A stretch of 5,567 bases of DNA, taken from contig CAAFWA010000282.1 in the NCBI GenBank assembly GCA_900766635.1, forward strand, positions 1 through 5,567, written 5' to 3'. The notes beneath the pieces are model-generated. The model did not search any database. It was not told the DNA's origin and was given only the letters and a program-made list of their open reading frames with translations. The translations under genes were made by a program, and so were the position numbers. This DNA is from an uncultured Acinetobacter sp. GTDB lineage: Bacteria; Pseudomonadota; Gammaproteobacteria; Pseudomonadales; Moraxellaceae. How positions within the stretch are numbered: the first letter of the stretch is position 1; each line of letters opens with the position of its first letter. This document shows, piece by piece, positions 1 to 5,567 of this stretch.

Positions 1-122
1 TAGTCGTGTTTGAACGTTTAAGTAGCTTAACCGCAGTCGATGATGACATTCAGTGGGCATTGGCACAGCTTGAACATTATGTCGATGGCTACCAACGTGG
101 TAAAGAAATTCAGGTTAATTAA
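1..122 (+). CDS. 3' end of an unidentified gene upstream of galE (partial)
   Basis: An open frame enters from the left edge (first complete codon at base 3) and runs 39 codons to a TAA at 120-122. The visible C-terminus is hydrophilic and probably helical, with the segments FERLSSLTAVDDD and QWALAQLEHYVDGYQRGKE, and ends in IQVN. It has no membrane segment or catalytic motif that I recognise, and too little is present to name a family. It is judged real because it reads in the same direction as galE, stays open to the edge, and its stop codon abuts the galE ribosome binding site (8 nt between stop and start), a typical operon junction. The two genes are therefore probably co-transcribed, and a role in sugar or polysaccharide metabolism is possible, but that is only guilt by association. 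Confidence 0.65.
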   Translation, partial: VVFERLSSLTAVDDDIQWALAQLEHYVDGYQRGKEIQVN

Positions 123-125
123 GGA
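121..125 (+). promoter_or_regulatory. Ribosome binding site of galE, overlapping the upstream stop codon
   Basis: AAGGA lies 5 nt before the ATG at 131 and shares its first two bases with the TAA stop of the preceding gene. This supports the chosen galE start and suggests translational coupling. There is no room for a separate galE promoter between the two genes. Confidence 0.8.
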
Positions 126-130
126 TTCAC

Positions 131-1147
131 ATGGCAACAATTTTGGTGACAGGGGGCGCAGGCTATATTGGTTCGCATACCTGCTTACAATTACTCGAAC
201 AAGGCGATAACGTCATCGTACTCGATAATTTATCCAATAGTTCGGTAGAATCCTTAATTCGTGTACAGCGCTTAGCCAATCGCAGTTTAACCTTTATTCA
301 AGGCGATATTCGTGATGCCGAGTGCTTAGCACAAATTTTTAAGCAACATGCAATTGATGCAGTGATTCATTTTGCAGGTTTAAAAGCCGTAGGCGAAAGT
401 CAGCAGAAGCCGCTTGAATATTTTGACAATAATATTTCAGGCTCGATGACCTTATTCAAAGCGATGCAACACGCGAATGTCTTTCATTTGGTGTTTAGCT
501 CTTCGGCTACAGTATATGGTGAACAGCATACTTCACCACTCAACGAAACCATGCCAACAGGCAATACCACCAATAACTATGGGTATAGCAAACTCATTGT
601 TGAGCAGTTGTTAGAAAAATTGGCAATGAGTGATGCACGTTGGTCGATTGCCTTATTGCGCTATTTTAATCCTGTTGGGGCACATGAAAGCGGTTGTATT
701 GGTGAAGATCCACAAGGTACACCCAATAATTTAATGCCCTATATTACCCAAGTGGCAGTGGGCTTAAGAGAAAAGCTCTCTATTTTTGGCAATGATTACG
801 ACACCATTGATGGCACAGGGGTACGTGATTATATTCATGTGATGGACTTAGCCAGTGCCCATTTGGCTGCATTAAACTATCGTTTTCAGCAGCGTGGTTG
901 TCGTGCTTGGAATATTGGCACAGGGCAAGGTGCATCTGTATTGCAATTGGTCAAAACCTTTGAGCAAGTCAATGCTGTAGAAGTGAAGTATGAATTTGCG
1001 CCACGCCGTGAGGGTGATATTGCCACATGTTTTGCTGATAACTCTCGTGCTATCAATGAATTGGGATGGCAACCAAAATTTGGTTTAACTGACATGCTAC
1101 GTGACAGTTGGCATTGGCAAAAAAATAATCCGCAAGGGTATCGTTAA
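131..1147 (+). CDS. galE: UDP-glucose 4-epimerase (possibly also UDP-GlcNAc 4-epimerase)
   Basis: This cytoplasmic NAD-dependent enzyme of the extended short-chain dehydrogenase family interconverts UDP-glucose and UDP-galactose, supplying galactose units for surface polysaccharides or the Leloir pathway. The protein has 338 residues, the same size as E. coli GalE. The N-terminal Rossmann fold shows the NAD-binding GGAGYIGSH at residues 8-16, Asp32 ending the second strand (binds the adenosine ribose), and GDIRD at 58-62. The catalytic set is Ser125 in SSSATVYG, and Tyr150 and Lys154 in the YxxxK motif YGYSK. Further family motifs are RYFNPVGAH, GTGVRDYIHVMDLA and, near the end, DSWHWQKNNPQGY. 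The C-terminal sugar-binding part carries Cys300, where E. coli GalE has Tyr299. Known work on this family links a small residue here to acceptance of N-acetylated sugars, so the substrate may include UDP-GlcNAc/UDP-GalNAc. The frame is intact. It is probably co-transcribed with the gene upstream and is convergent with glmS. Confidence 0.96.
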   Translation: MATILVTGGAGYIGSHTCLQLLEQGDNVIVLDNLSNSSVESLIRVQRLANRSLTFIQGDIRDAECLAQIFKQHAIDAVIHFAGLKAVGESQQKPLEYFDNNISGSMTLFKAMQHANVFHLVFSSSATVYGEQHTSPLNETMPTGNTTNNYGYSKLIVEQLLEKLAMSDARWSIALLRYFNPVGAHESGCIGEDPQGTPNNLMPYITQVAVGLREKLSIFGNDYDTIDGTGVRDYIHVMDLASAHLAALNYRFQQRGCRAWNIGTGQGASVLQLVKTFEQVNAVEVKYEFAPRREGDIATCFADNSRAINELGWQPKFGLTDMLRDSWHWQKNNPQGYR

Positions 1148-1149
1148 AT

Positions 1150-1177
1150 AAAAAAGGGCGCTTCAAGCGCCCTTTTT
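1150..1177. terminator. Bidirectional intrinsic terminator between galE and glmS
   Basis: A perfect GC-rich stem, GGGCGC at 1156-1161 paired with GCGCCC at 1167-1172, encloses the 5-base loop TTCAA. A run of six A precedes it (1150-1155) and a run of five T follows it (1173-1177). Read on either strand, the hairpin is followed by a U tract, so it can stop transcription of both convergent units. It starts 3 bases after the galE stop codon and ends 12 bases short of the glmS stop codon, filling most of the 42-nt gap. Confidence 0.93.
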
Positions 1178-1223
1178 AATGGTTTCGGTTTATTCAACTG
1201 TCACCGATTTAGCTAAGTTACGT
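1163..1223 (-). other. Probable Tn7 attachment site (attTn7), unoccupied
   Basis: Tn7 family elements recognise the conserved 3' end of glmS through TnsD and insert about 25 bp beyond its stop codon. Here the glmS end encodes the conserved DQPRNLAKSVTVE tail. Counting 25 bp from the last stop base (1190) puts the insertion point near 1165, in the loop of the terminator. The recognition segment would be roughly 1188-1223. No transposon ends or duplicated 5-bp target are visible, and galE follows directly, so the site appears empty. The position is carried over from the E. coli system and is an inference. Confidence 0.6.
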
Positions 1224-3028
1224 GGTTGGTCGACATCAGTACCACGTAATACCGCAACATGATACGACAACAACTGTACAGGTACGCTATAAACGATTGG
1301 TGCAAGAATCGCACTAATGCTTGGTACAAATACCACGTGTTGACGCTCTTTAGCCACAATACCGCTATGTTCATCAGCAAAGACAAACAACTCACCACCA
1401 CGGGCTTGTACTTCTTCCATATTCGATTTGAGTTTATCGAGCATGTCATCTTGTGGCGCTAAGATCACCACCGGCATGTCGTTGTCGACCAATGCCAATG
1501 GACCATGTTTGAGCTCACCTGCGGCATAACCCTCAGCATGAATATACGAAATTTCTTTGAGCTTTAACGCACCCTCTAGGGCAATTGGGAATTGCGTACC
1601 ACGACCTAAGAATAGGCAGTGTTGTTTTTCCACAAATAATTCAGACAAACGCAAAATTGAATTGTCATTTTGCAAGGTATCTAAAATCACTTTTGGTGTG
1701 TGCCAAAGCTCTGCACTAATTTCACTGATTTTGTCGTCAGTAATGGTTTGTTTAACCTGACCAATTTTTAACACCAACAACATTAAAGCGGCAAGTTGGG
1801 TAGTAAAGGCTTTGGTTGATGCCACACCAATTTCAGGGCCAGCAAGGGTTAACAAACTATGCTGAGTTTCACGCACCATCGATGACGTAGCGACGTTACA
1901 AATCGCCATGGTAGTGATATTGAGATTTTTGGCAGCTGCACGTTTTTGCGTATCACGTAGCGCTGCTAAAGTATCAGCTGTTTCACCTGATTGTGAAATG
2001 CATAGATACAACGTATTGCCGACCACTACTGGTAAGCGATAACGGAATTCGCTCGCAATTTCAACTTGACAAGGTAAATCAATGAGTTGCTCAAACCAAT
2101 ATTTAGCAATCATGCCTGCATGGTAGCTTGTACCACAGGCAATAATTTGTACTTGCGCAATATTTTCAAAATCAGTTACGGCATCTTTTAGGAAATCTGC
2201 ACGTAAGTGATTGCCATCTAAGGCTTGTGAAATGGTTTGTTGAATCGCTTCAGGTTGCTCATAAATTTCTTTGAGCATGTAATGCTTGTATTCACCTTTA
2301 GACGCATTGCTGACCGTAGCATCTAGTTCTTTAATTGGACGTTCAACGGCTTTACCATCGACAAACACTTCAATGGTGTTACGGGTTAAACGTGCAATAT
2401 CACCTTCTTCGAGGTAAATAAAACGGTTGGTAATTGGCAGTAACGCCAATTGATCGGAACTAATAAAGTTCTCACCAATCCCCACACCAATCACAAGAGG
2501 TGAACCCTCACGTACTGTAATCAGTTCATCAGGATGATCGGTATGAACGATGCCAAGGGCATAGGCACCTTTGAGTTGAGGCACCACTTTTTTGACAGCT
2601 TCGAGTAAGCTAGGTGTGCTTTTTAAAGCTTCTTTAACTAAATGTGCCACAACCTCAGTATCAGTTTGAGAGGTAAACACATAGCCTAAAGCTTCAAGAT
2701 TATCTTTGAGTTCTTGATAGTTTTCGATAATACCGTTATGTACCACAGCCACATCGCCTGAAACATGCGGATGGGCATTATTTTCAGTCGGTTTACCGTG
2801 AGTTGCCCAACGGGTATGGGCAATACCCAAACTACCTGTAATTTGTGAGGATTTTACTGCATCTGCAAGGTTTGCGACTTTACCGACACGGCGTTCACGC
2901 AACACTTGTCCTTGGCTGACTAAAGCAAGACCTGCTGAATCATAACCACGGTATTCGAGGCGTTTTAAGCCTTCAATTAAAATTTCGGTAATACTACGTT
3001 CTGCAACGCCACCAACAATACCACACAT
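1190..3028 (-). CDS. glmS: Glutamine--fructose-6-phosphate aminotransferase (isomerizing)
   Basis: GlmS makes glucosamine-6-phosphate from fructose-6-phosphate and glutamine in the cytoplasm, the first committed step towards UDP-GlcNAc. The 612 residues match the usual length (609 in E. coli). The N-terminal glutaminase domain (about 1-240) starts MCGIVGG, where Cys2 becomes the N-terminal nucleophile after Met removal. It also has HTRWATHGKPTENNAHPH at 71-88, HNGIIENY at 97-104 and the TDTEV segment at 122-126. Two sugar isomerase (SIS) domains follow. The first has CGTS at 298-301 and SQSGET at 345-350. The second begins around residue 455 and has LGRGTQFPIALEGALKLKE at 474-492. Glu492, His508 and Lys607 align with the E. 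coli isomerase residues Glu488, His504 and Lys603, and the C-terminus SVTVE is the canonical end. The start is fixed by the conserved Cys2 and by the AGAGGA ribosome binding site. It is the last gene of the minus-strand block, 12 nt after glmU. That gap is far too short for a glmS ribozyme leader. Confidence 0.98.
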   Translation of the reverse strand: MCGIVGGVAERSITEILIEGLKRLEYRGYDSAGLALVSQGQVLRERRVGKVANLADAVKSSQITGSLGIAHTRWATHGKPTENNAHPHVSGDVAVVHNGIIENYQELKDNLEALGYVFTSQTDTEVVAHLVKEALKSTPSLLEAVKKVVPQLKGAYALGIVHTDHPDELITVREGSPLVIGVGIGENFISSDQLALLPITNRFIYLEEGDIARLTRNTIEVFVDGKAVERPIKELDATVSNASKGEYKHYMLKEIYEQPEAIQQTISQALDGNHLRADFLKDAVTDFENIAQVQIIACGTSYHAGMIAKYWFEQLIDLPCQVEIASEFRYRLPVVVGNTLYLCISQSGETADTLAALRDTQKRAAAKNLNITTMAICNVATSSMVRETQHSLLTLAGPEIGVASTKAFTTQLAALMLLVLKIGQVKQTITDDKISEISAELWHTPKVILDTLQNDNSILRLSELFVEKQHCLFLGRGTQFPIALEGALKLKEISYIHAEGYAAGELKHGPLALVDNDMPVVILAPQDDMLDKLKSNMEEVQARGGELFVFADEHSGIVAKERQHVVFVPSISAILAPIVYSVPVQLLSYHVAVLRGTDVDQPRNLAKSVTVE

Positions 3029-3035
3029 AATTGAA

Positions 3036-3041
3036 TCCTCT
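3036..3041 (-). promoter_or_regulatory. Ribosome binding site of glmS at the end of glmU
   Basis: On the minus strand AGAGGA lies 7 nt before the glmS ATG and overlaps the first bases of what precedes it at the TAA stop of glmU (3041-3043). The tight junction argues for co-transcription and probable translational coupling of glmU and glmS. Confidence 0.8.
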
Positions 3042-4405
3042 TATTTTTTAACCTTTTGGGGGCGTTGATAATTTTCTTTGGTGAGTTGCTTACTACGTTC
3101 AAATGCAAGGCTATTGTCGCTTACATCACGGGTAATCACCGAACCTGCACCCACTGTTGCACCATGACCAATACTCACAGGTGCAACCAATGAACAGTTT
3201 GAACCAATAAAGGCAGCATCACCAATAATGGTTTTAAATTTATTGGCACCATCATAATTACAAGTAATGGTACCTGCACCAATATTTGAACCTGAACCGA
3301 CCTCTGCATCACCTAAGTAAGTGAAGTGATTGGCTTTAGACCCTACACCAATGCTTGAATTTTTAACTTCAACGAAGTTACCAATATGCACTTCGTCAGC
3401 AAGTTTTGCGCCTGGGCGTAAACGTGCGAATGGACCAATTTGGACATTTTCACCTACAATGGCATTTTCAAAAATGCTATACGGTTGCACTTTAGTGCCC
3501 GCTGCAATAGTGGTATTTTTAATCACACAACCTGCGCCAATTTCAACGCCATCACCTAAGGTCACTTGACCCTCAAGAATCACATTGATGTCGATGCGTA
3601 CATCTTGACCCACTTGAAGTTCACCACGTAAGTCAAAACGACTTGGATCAATTAAATGCACACCTTGTTGCATGAGCTGTTTGGCTTGGAACTGTTGAAA
3701 TTCACGTTCAAGCGCAGCCAATTGCACACGGTCATTGACACCTTCAACTTCAAAAGCCAATTGAGGCTCAACTGAAGCCACAGTCATACCATCTTGAAGT
3801 GCCATCGCCACAATATCAGTTAAGTAATATTCGCCTTGGGCATTGTCATTAGACAGGCGTGGTAACCATTCATGCAATTTGGCATTGCTGACACAATAAA
3901 TGCCGGTATTAATTTCTTTGATTTGGCGCTGTTCATCCGAAGCATCTTTGTGTTCAACAATCGCTTGGATTTGACCGTTTTCACGCACAATACGACCATA
4001 ACCTGTGGCATCGTCTAAAGTCAGGGTCACTAATCCGATTCCTGTGTCTTTAGAGGCATCAAGTAGGCGTTGTAAGGTATCTTGGCTTACACAAGGTACA
4101 TCACCCGATAAAATTAAAGCCATGCCTTCGTTTTTAAGCACAGGCAAGGTCATTTGTACCGCATGACCCGTACCCAATTGTTCGGCTTGTTCCACCCATT
4201 CAATATTTTCATGTGCAAAGGCTTGTTGGACGAATGCACCGCCATGACCATAAATCGTAATAATATTATTGGCATTGAGTTTTTTTGCGGTTGCAATCAC
4301 ATGTCCTAGTAAAGGCTGTCCTGCAAGTGGTTGGAGCACTTTTGGCAGGCTTGAACGCATACGCGTGCCTTTACCAGCAGCTAAGATAATAACGGTCGTA
4401 GACAT
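3041..4405 (-). CDS. glmU: Bifunctional UDP-GlcNAc pyrophosphorylase / glucosamine-1-phosphate acetyltransferase
   Basis: GlmU carries out the last two steps to UDP-GlcNAc: acetylation of glucosamine-1-phosphate with acetyl-CoA, then uridylyl transfer from UTP. The 454 residues match the family (456 in E. coli). The N-terminal nucleotidyltransferase domain (about 1-225) has the signature LAAGKGTRM at 8-16, Lys22, QLGTGHA at 76-82, GDVP at 101-104 with metal ligand Asp102, EHKD at 151-154, NTGIY at 166-170, and the second metal ligand Asn224. After a linker helix, the C-terminal left-handed beta-helix (about 250-430) shows hexapeptide repeats such as IGPFAR, IGNFVE, IGAGTI and VGAGSV. His360 aligns with the E. 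coli catalytic base His363. Arg330, Lys348, Tyr363, Asn374 and Asn383 also keep the same three-residue offset from E. coli binding residues. A short basic tail (QKVKK) closes the protein, which is expected to be a trimer. It lies 20 nt after pgpA and 12 nt before glmS. Confidence 0.98.
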   Translation of the reverse strand: MSTTVIILAAGKGTRMRSSLPKVLQPLAGQPLLGHVIATAKKLNANNIITIYGHGGAFVQQAFAHENIEWVEQAEQLGTGHAVQMTLPVLKNEGMALILSGDVPCVSQDTLQRLLDASKDTGIGLVTLTLDDATGYGRIVRENGQIQAIVEHKDASDEQRQIKEINTGIYCVSNAKLHEWLPRLSNDNAQGEYYLTDIVAMALQDGMTVASVEPQLAFEVEGVNDRVQLAALEREFQQFQAKQLMQQGVHLIDPSRFDLRGELQVGQDVRIDINVILEGQVTLGDGVEIGAGCVIKNTTIAAGTKVQPYSIFENAIVGENVQIGPFARLRPGAKLADEVHIGNFVEVKNSSIGVGSKANHFTYLGDAEVGSGSNIGAGTITCNYDGANKFKTIIGDAAFIGSNCSLVAPVSIGHGATVGAGSVITRDVSDNSLAFERSKQLTKENYQRPQKVKK

Positions 4406-4411
4406 GGAAAA

Positions 4412-4416
4412 TCCTA
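4412..4416 (-). promoter_or_regulatory. Ribosome binding site of glmU
   Basis: On the minus strand TAGGA lies 6 nt before the glmU ATG, inside the 20-nt gap after the pgpA stop (TAG at 4426-4428). It supports the start given, which also places the LAAGKGTRM signature at the usual distance from the N-terminus. Confidence 0.7.
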
Positions 4417-4425
4417 CTTAATGAT

Positions 4426-4974
4426 CTATGTTATTGTAAAATATAAGTACGTCCAGATACATAATGCTGCCCAAATACCTGCGATAATATCGTCAAGCAT
4501 GATGCCAACGCCCCCACTGACTTGGCGATCAACGACATTGATTGGCCATGGTTTCCAAATATCAAGAATTCGAAATAACACAAAACCAATCAGTACCCAA
4601 ACTATACTCATGTGCCCAAAATAAACGAGCGGTAAAAATGTAATGGACTGTCCTGCAAATTCATCCCAAACAATACGCCCATCATCATGTACTTGCATAA
4701 TTTGCGCAGTTTTGCCACAGATATAAATGCCAAGCAACGACATCAGGACGACAGCTAATATAGTGTTTATAAAGCCAAATGCAAGCCAAATAGGAACAAA
4801 TAACAATGCAAATGCAGAACCAAATGTTCCTGGGGCTTTAGGTACAAGACCTGAACCAAATCCCACACCACAAAACACAATACAGCGCTCAAGCGGTGAC
4901 ATTTGGCTAAATTGAATCGGTGTTTTAGGCAAAGTGTTGGTATCCGTGAAAATCGAGAGAGTAGGCAGTACCAT
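4426..4974 (-). CDS. pgpA: Phosphatidylglycerophosphatase A
   Basis: PgpA is an inner-membrane enzyme that removes phosphate from phosphatidylglycerophosphate to give phosphatidylglycerol. The frame from the first ATG gives 182 residues. Family motifs closely match E. coli PgpA: GFGSGLVPKAPGTFGS at 38-53, VHDDGRIVWDEFAGQ at 95-109, FRILDIWKPWP at 134-144 and GGVGIMLDDIIAG at 154-166, with the acidic residues expected to hold the metal. Hydrophobic stretches near 54-87, 110-137 and 160-180 fit several membrane passes. The start is uncertain. The 4974 ATG would overlap thiL by 50 nt. A TTG at 4932 (168 residues) overlaps by 8 nt, and the ATG at 4902 (158 residues) leaves a 22-nt gap. None has a clear ribosome binding site, and E. 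coli PgpA has about 25 residues before its VGFGSG motif, which favours a start upstream of 4902. The product call is firm; the N-terminus is not. Confidence 0.94.
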   Translation of the reverse strand: MVLPTLSIFTDTNTLPKTPIQFSQMSPLERCIVFCGVGFGSGLVPKAPGTFGSAFALLFVPIWLAFGFINTILAVVLMSLLGIYICGKTAQIMQVHDDGRIVWDEFAGQSITFLPLVYFGHMSIVWVLIGFVLFRILDIWKPWPINVVDRQVSGGVGIMLDDIIAGIWAALCIWTYLYFTIT

Positions 4975-5567
4975 TTTGGGTGAATTCTAGCCCAAGTTTG
5001 GATTCTACTACACCAATTTTACGATAATTGACAGCTAAGTTTTGTTGTTTTAGTTGTTGATAGTGTTCAGGGCTAATCGTAAAGCACAGTTCATAGTCAT
5101 CGCCACCAGCTAAGGCATACTGATAACGCTGTTCAGGTGCTAAAGCATTTAAAGTATCACTTAAAGGTAAGTCATTCAATTCAATACGGGCACCGACTTG
5201 GGATGCTTTTAAAATATGCCCTAAATCTTGTGCTAAACCATCCGATACATCAATCATACTCGATGCCAAGCCTTTTAAAGCGATCCCCAATTCACAGCGT
5301 GGGGTTGGATAATCAAGACGTTTTTGAAGAGGATCACCTAAATGGGCAAGTCCGTAAGCGGCATCGCCTATCGTACCACTGACACAAATATAATCACCGA
5401 CTTTGGCACCACCTCGAGTGATGGCTTGGCCTGTGTCAATCCAACCGAGTGCGGTGACGGTAATGGTAAGATGTGGACTTTGTGTGGTGTCACCACCAAT
5501 TAAACTCACCCCAAATTGATCGCAACAATCATATAAACCTTGGCTAAAGTCTTTTAGCCAAGCATGA
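4925..5567 (-). CDS. thiL: Thiamine-monophosphate kinase (5' part outside the window)
   Basis: ThiL phosphorylates thiamine monophosphate with ATP to give thiamine diphosphate, the active cofactor. About 213 codons are visible of a family length near 305-325, so roughly the first 100 residues, with the N-terminal acidic metal site, lie beyond the right edge. The frame continues past the GTG at 5509: reading on to the edge gives HAWLKDFSQGLYD...GVSLIGGDTTQ, which matches the E. coli stretch EAWLESFSDSLFD...MQLIGGDTT, so that GTG is an internal codon and not a start. Visible motifs are LIGGDTTQSP (nucleotide and Mg binding), SMIDVSDGLAQDLGHI and AGGDDYELCFT, and the canonical end FHGYQHFA. It is the first gene seen of the minus-strand block. 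In many gammaproteobacteria thiL follows nusB and precedes pgpA, so nusB may lie just outside. Confidence 0.96.
   Translation of the reverse strand, partial: HAWLKDFSQGLYDCCDQFGVSLIGGDTTQSPHLTITVTALGWIDTGQAITRGGAKVGDYICVSGTIGDAAYGLAHLGDPLQKRLDYPTPRCELGIALKGLASSMIDVSDGLAQDLGHILKASQVGARIELNDLPLSDTLNALAPEQRYQYALAGGDDYELCFTISPEHYQQLKQQNLAVNYRKIGVVESKLGLEFTQNGTAYSLDFHGYQHFA

Noticed and set aside
872..1095. Two minus-strand open frames inside galE
   Set aside because: They lie fully within a strongly supported gene, overlap each other and have no recognisable motif; they are shadow frames.
3029..3040. A glmS ribozyme or other leader element before glmS
   Set aside because: Only 12 nt separate glmU and glmS, and all of it is ribosome binding site and spacer; there is no room for a structured leader.
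4433..4468. A promoter for glmU-glmS inside the end of pgpA (minus-strand TACAAT at 4433-4438 or TATATT at 4440-4445)
   Set aside because: The hexamers at 17-nt spacing upstream (TGTATC and AGCATT) are poor -35 matches and no extended -10 TG is present; AT-rich coding sequence gives such hits by chance.
5137..5382. An 81-codon plus-strand open frame inside thiL
   Set aside because: It is antisense to conserved ThiL motifs (DVSDGL) and its translation looks non-protein-like; it is a shadow frame.
5447..5455. GAGTGCGGT, one base from the Pasteurellaceae DNA uptake signal AAGTGCGGT
   Set aside because: It is a single imperfect copy inside the thiL coding sequence, with no other copies noticed in the window.
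5507..5509. GTG as a thiL start codon giving a 194-residue short form
   Set aside because: The frame stays open to the window edge and the upstream residues align with ThiL, so this is an internal valine codon before the conserved LIGGDTT motif.

Overview
The window looks like an ordinary chromosomal segment of a gammaproteobacterium with moderate to low GC content. Acinetobacter or a close relative is the best guess, from the AT-leaning codon use and the overall protein character. The genus is an inference that I could not check by search.

Layout from left to right. Bases 1-122 are the 3' end of an unrecognised plus-strand gene. galE (131-1147, +) follows, with its ribosome binding site touching the upstream stop codon. 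A compact bidirectional hairpin terminator (1150-1177) separates galE from a minus-strand block. Read in its own direction, from the right edge leftward, that block is thiL (cut off at its 5' end by the window edge), pgpA, glmU and glmS. The spacings are tight: a possible thiL-pgpA overlap, 20 nt between pgpA and glmU, and 12 nt between glmU and glmS. This suggests one transcription unit ending at the shared terminator. No stretch of more than 300 bases lacks a gene.

How the genes work together. GlmS makes glucosamine-6-phosphate from fructose-6-phosphate and glutamine. GlmU turns glucosamine-1-phosphate into UDP-GlcNAc, the precursor of peptidoglycan and lipopolysaccharide; the intermediate mutase GlmM is not in this window. 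GalE, on the opposite strand, epimerises UDP-hexoses. It carries Cys300 at the position that gates substrate size, so it may also interconvert UDP-GlcNAc and UDP-GalNAc. PgpA (phosphatidylglycerol synthesis) and ThiL (thiamine diphosphate synthesis) are housekeeping enzymes that share the transcript.

I found no mobile element, CRISPR array, RNA gene or evidence of a new system. The points most worth a second look are the GalE gate residue, an apparently unoccupied Tn7 target site that falls on the terminator loop, and the uncertain start of pgpA.
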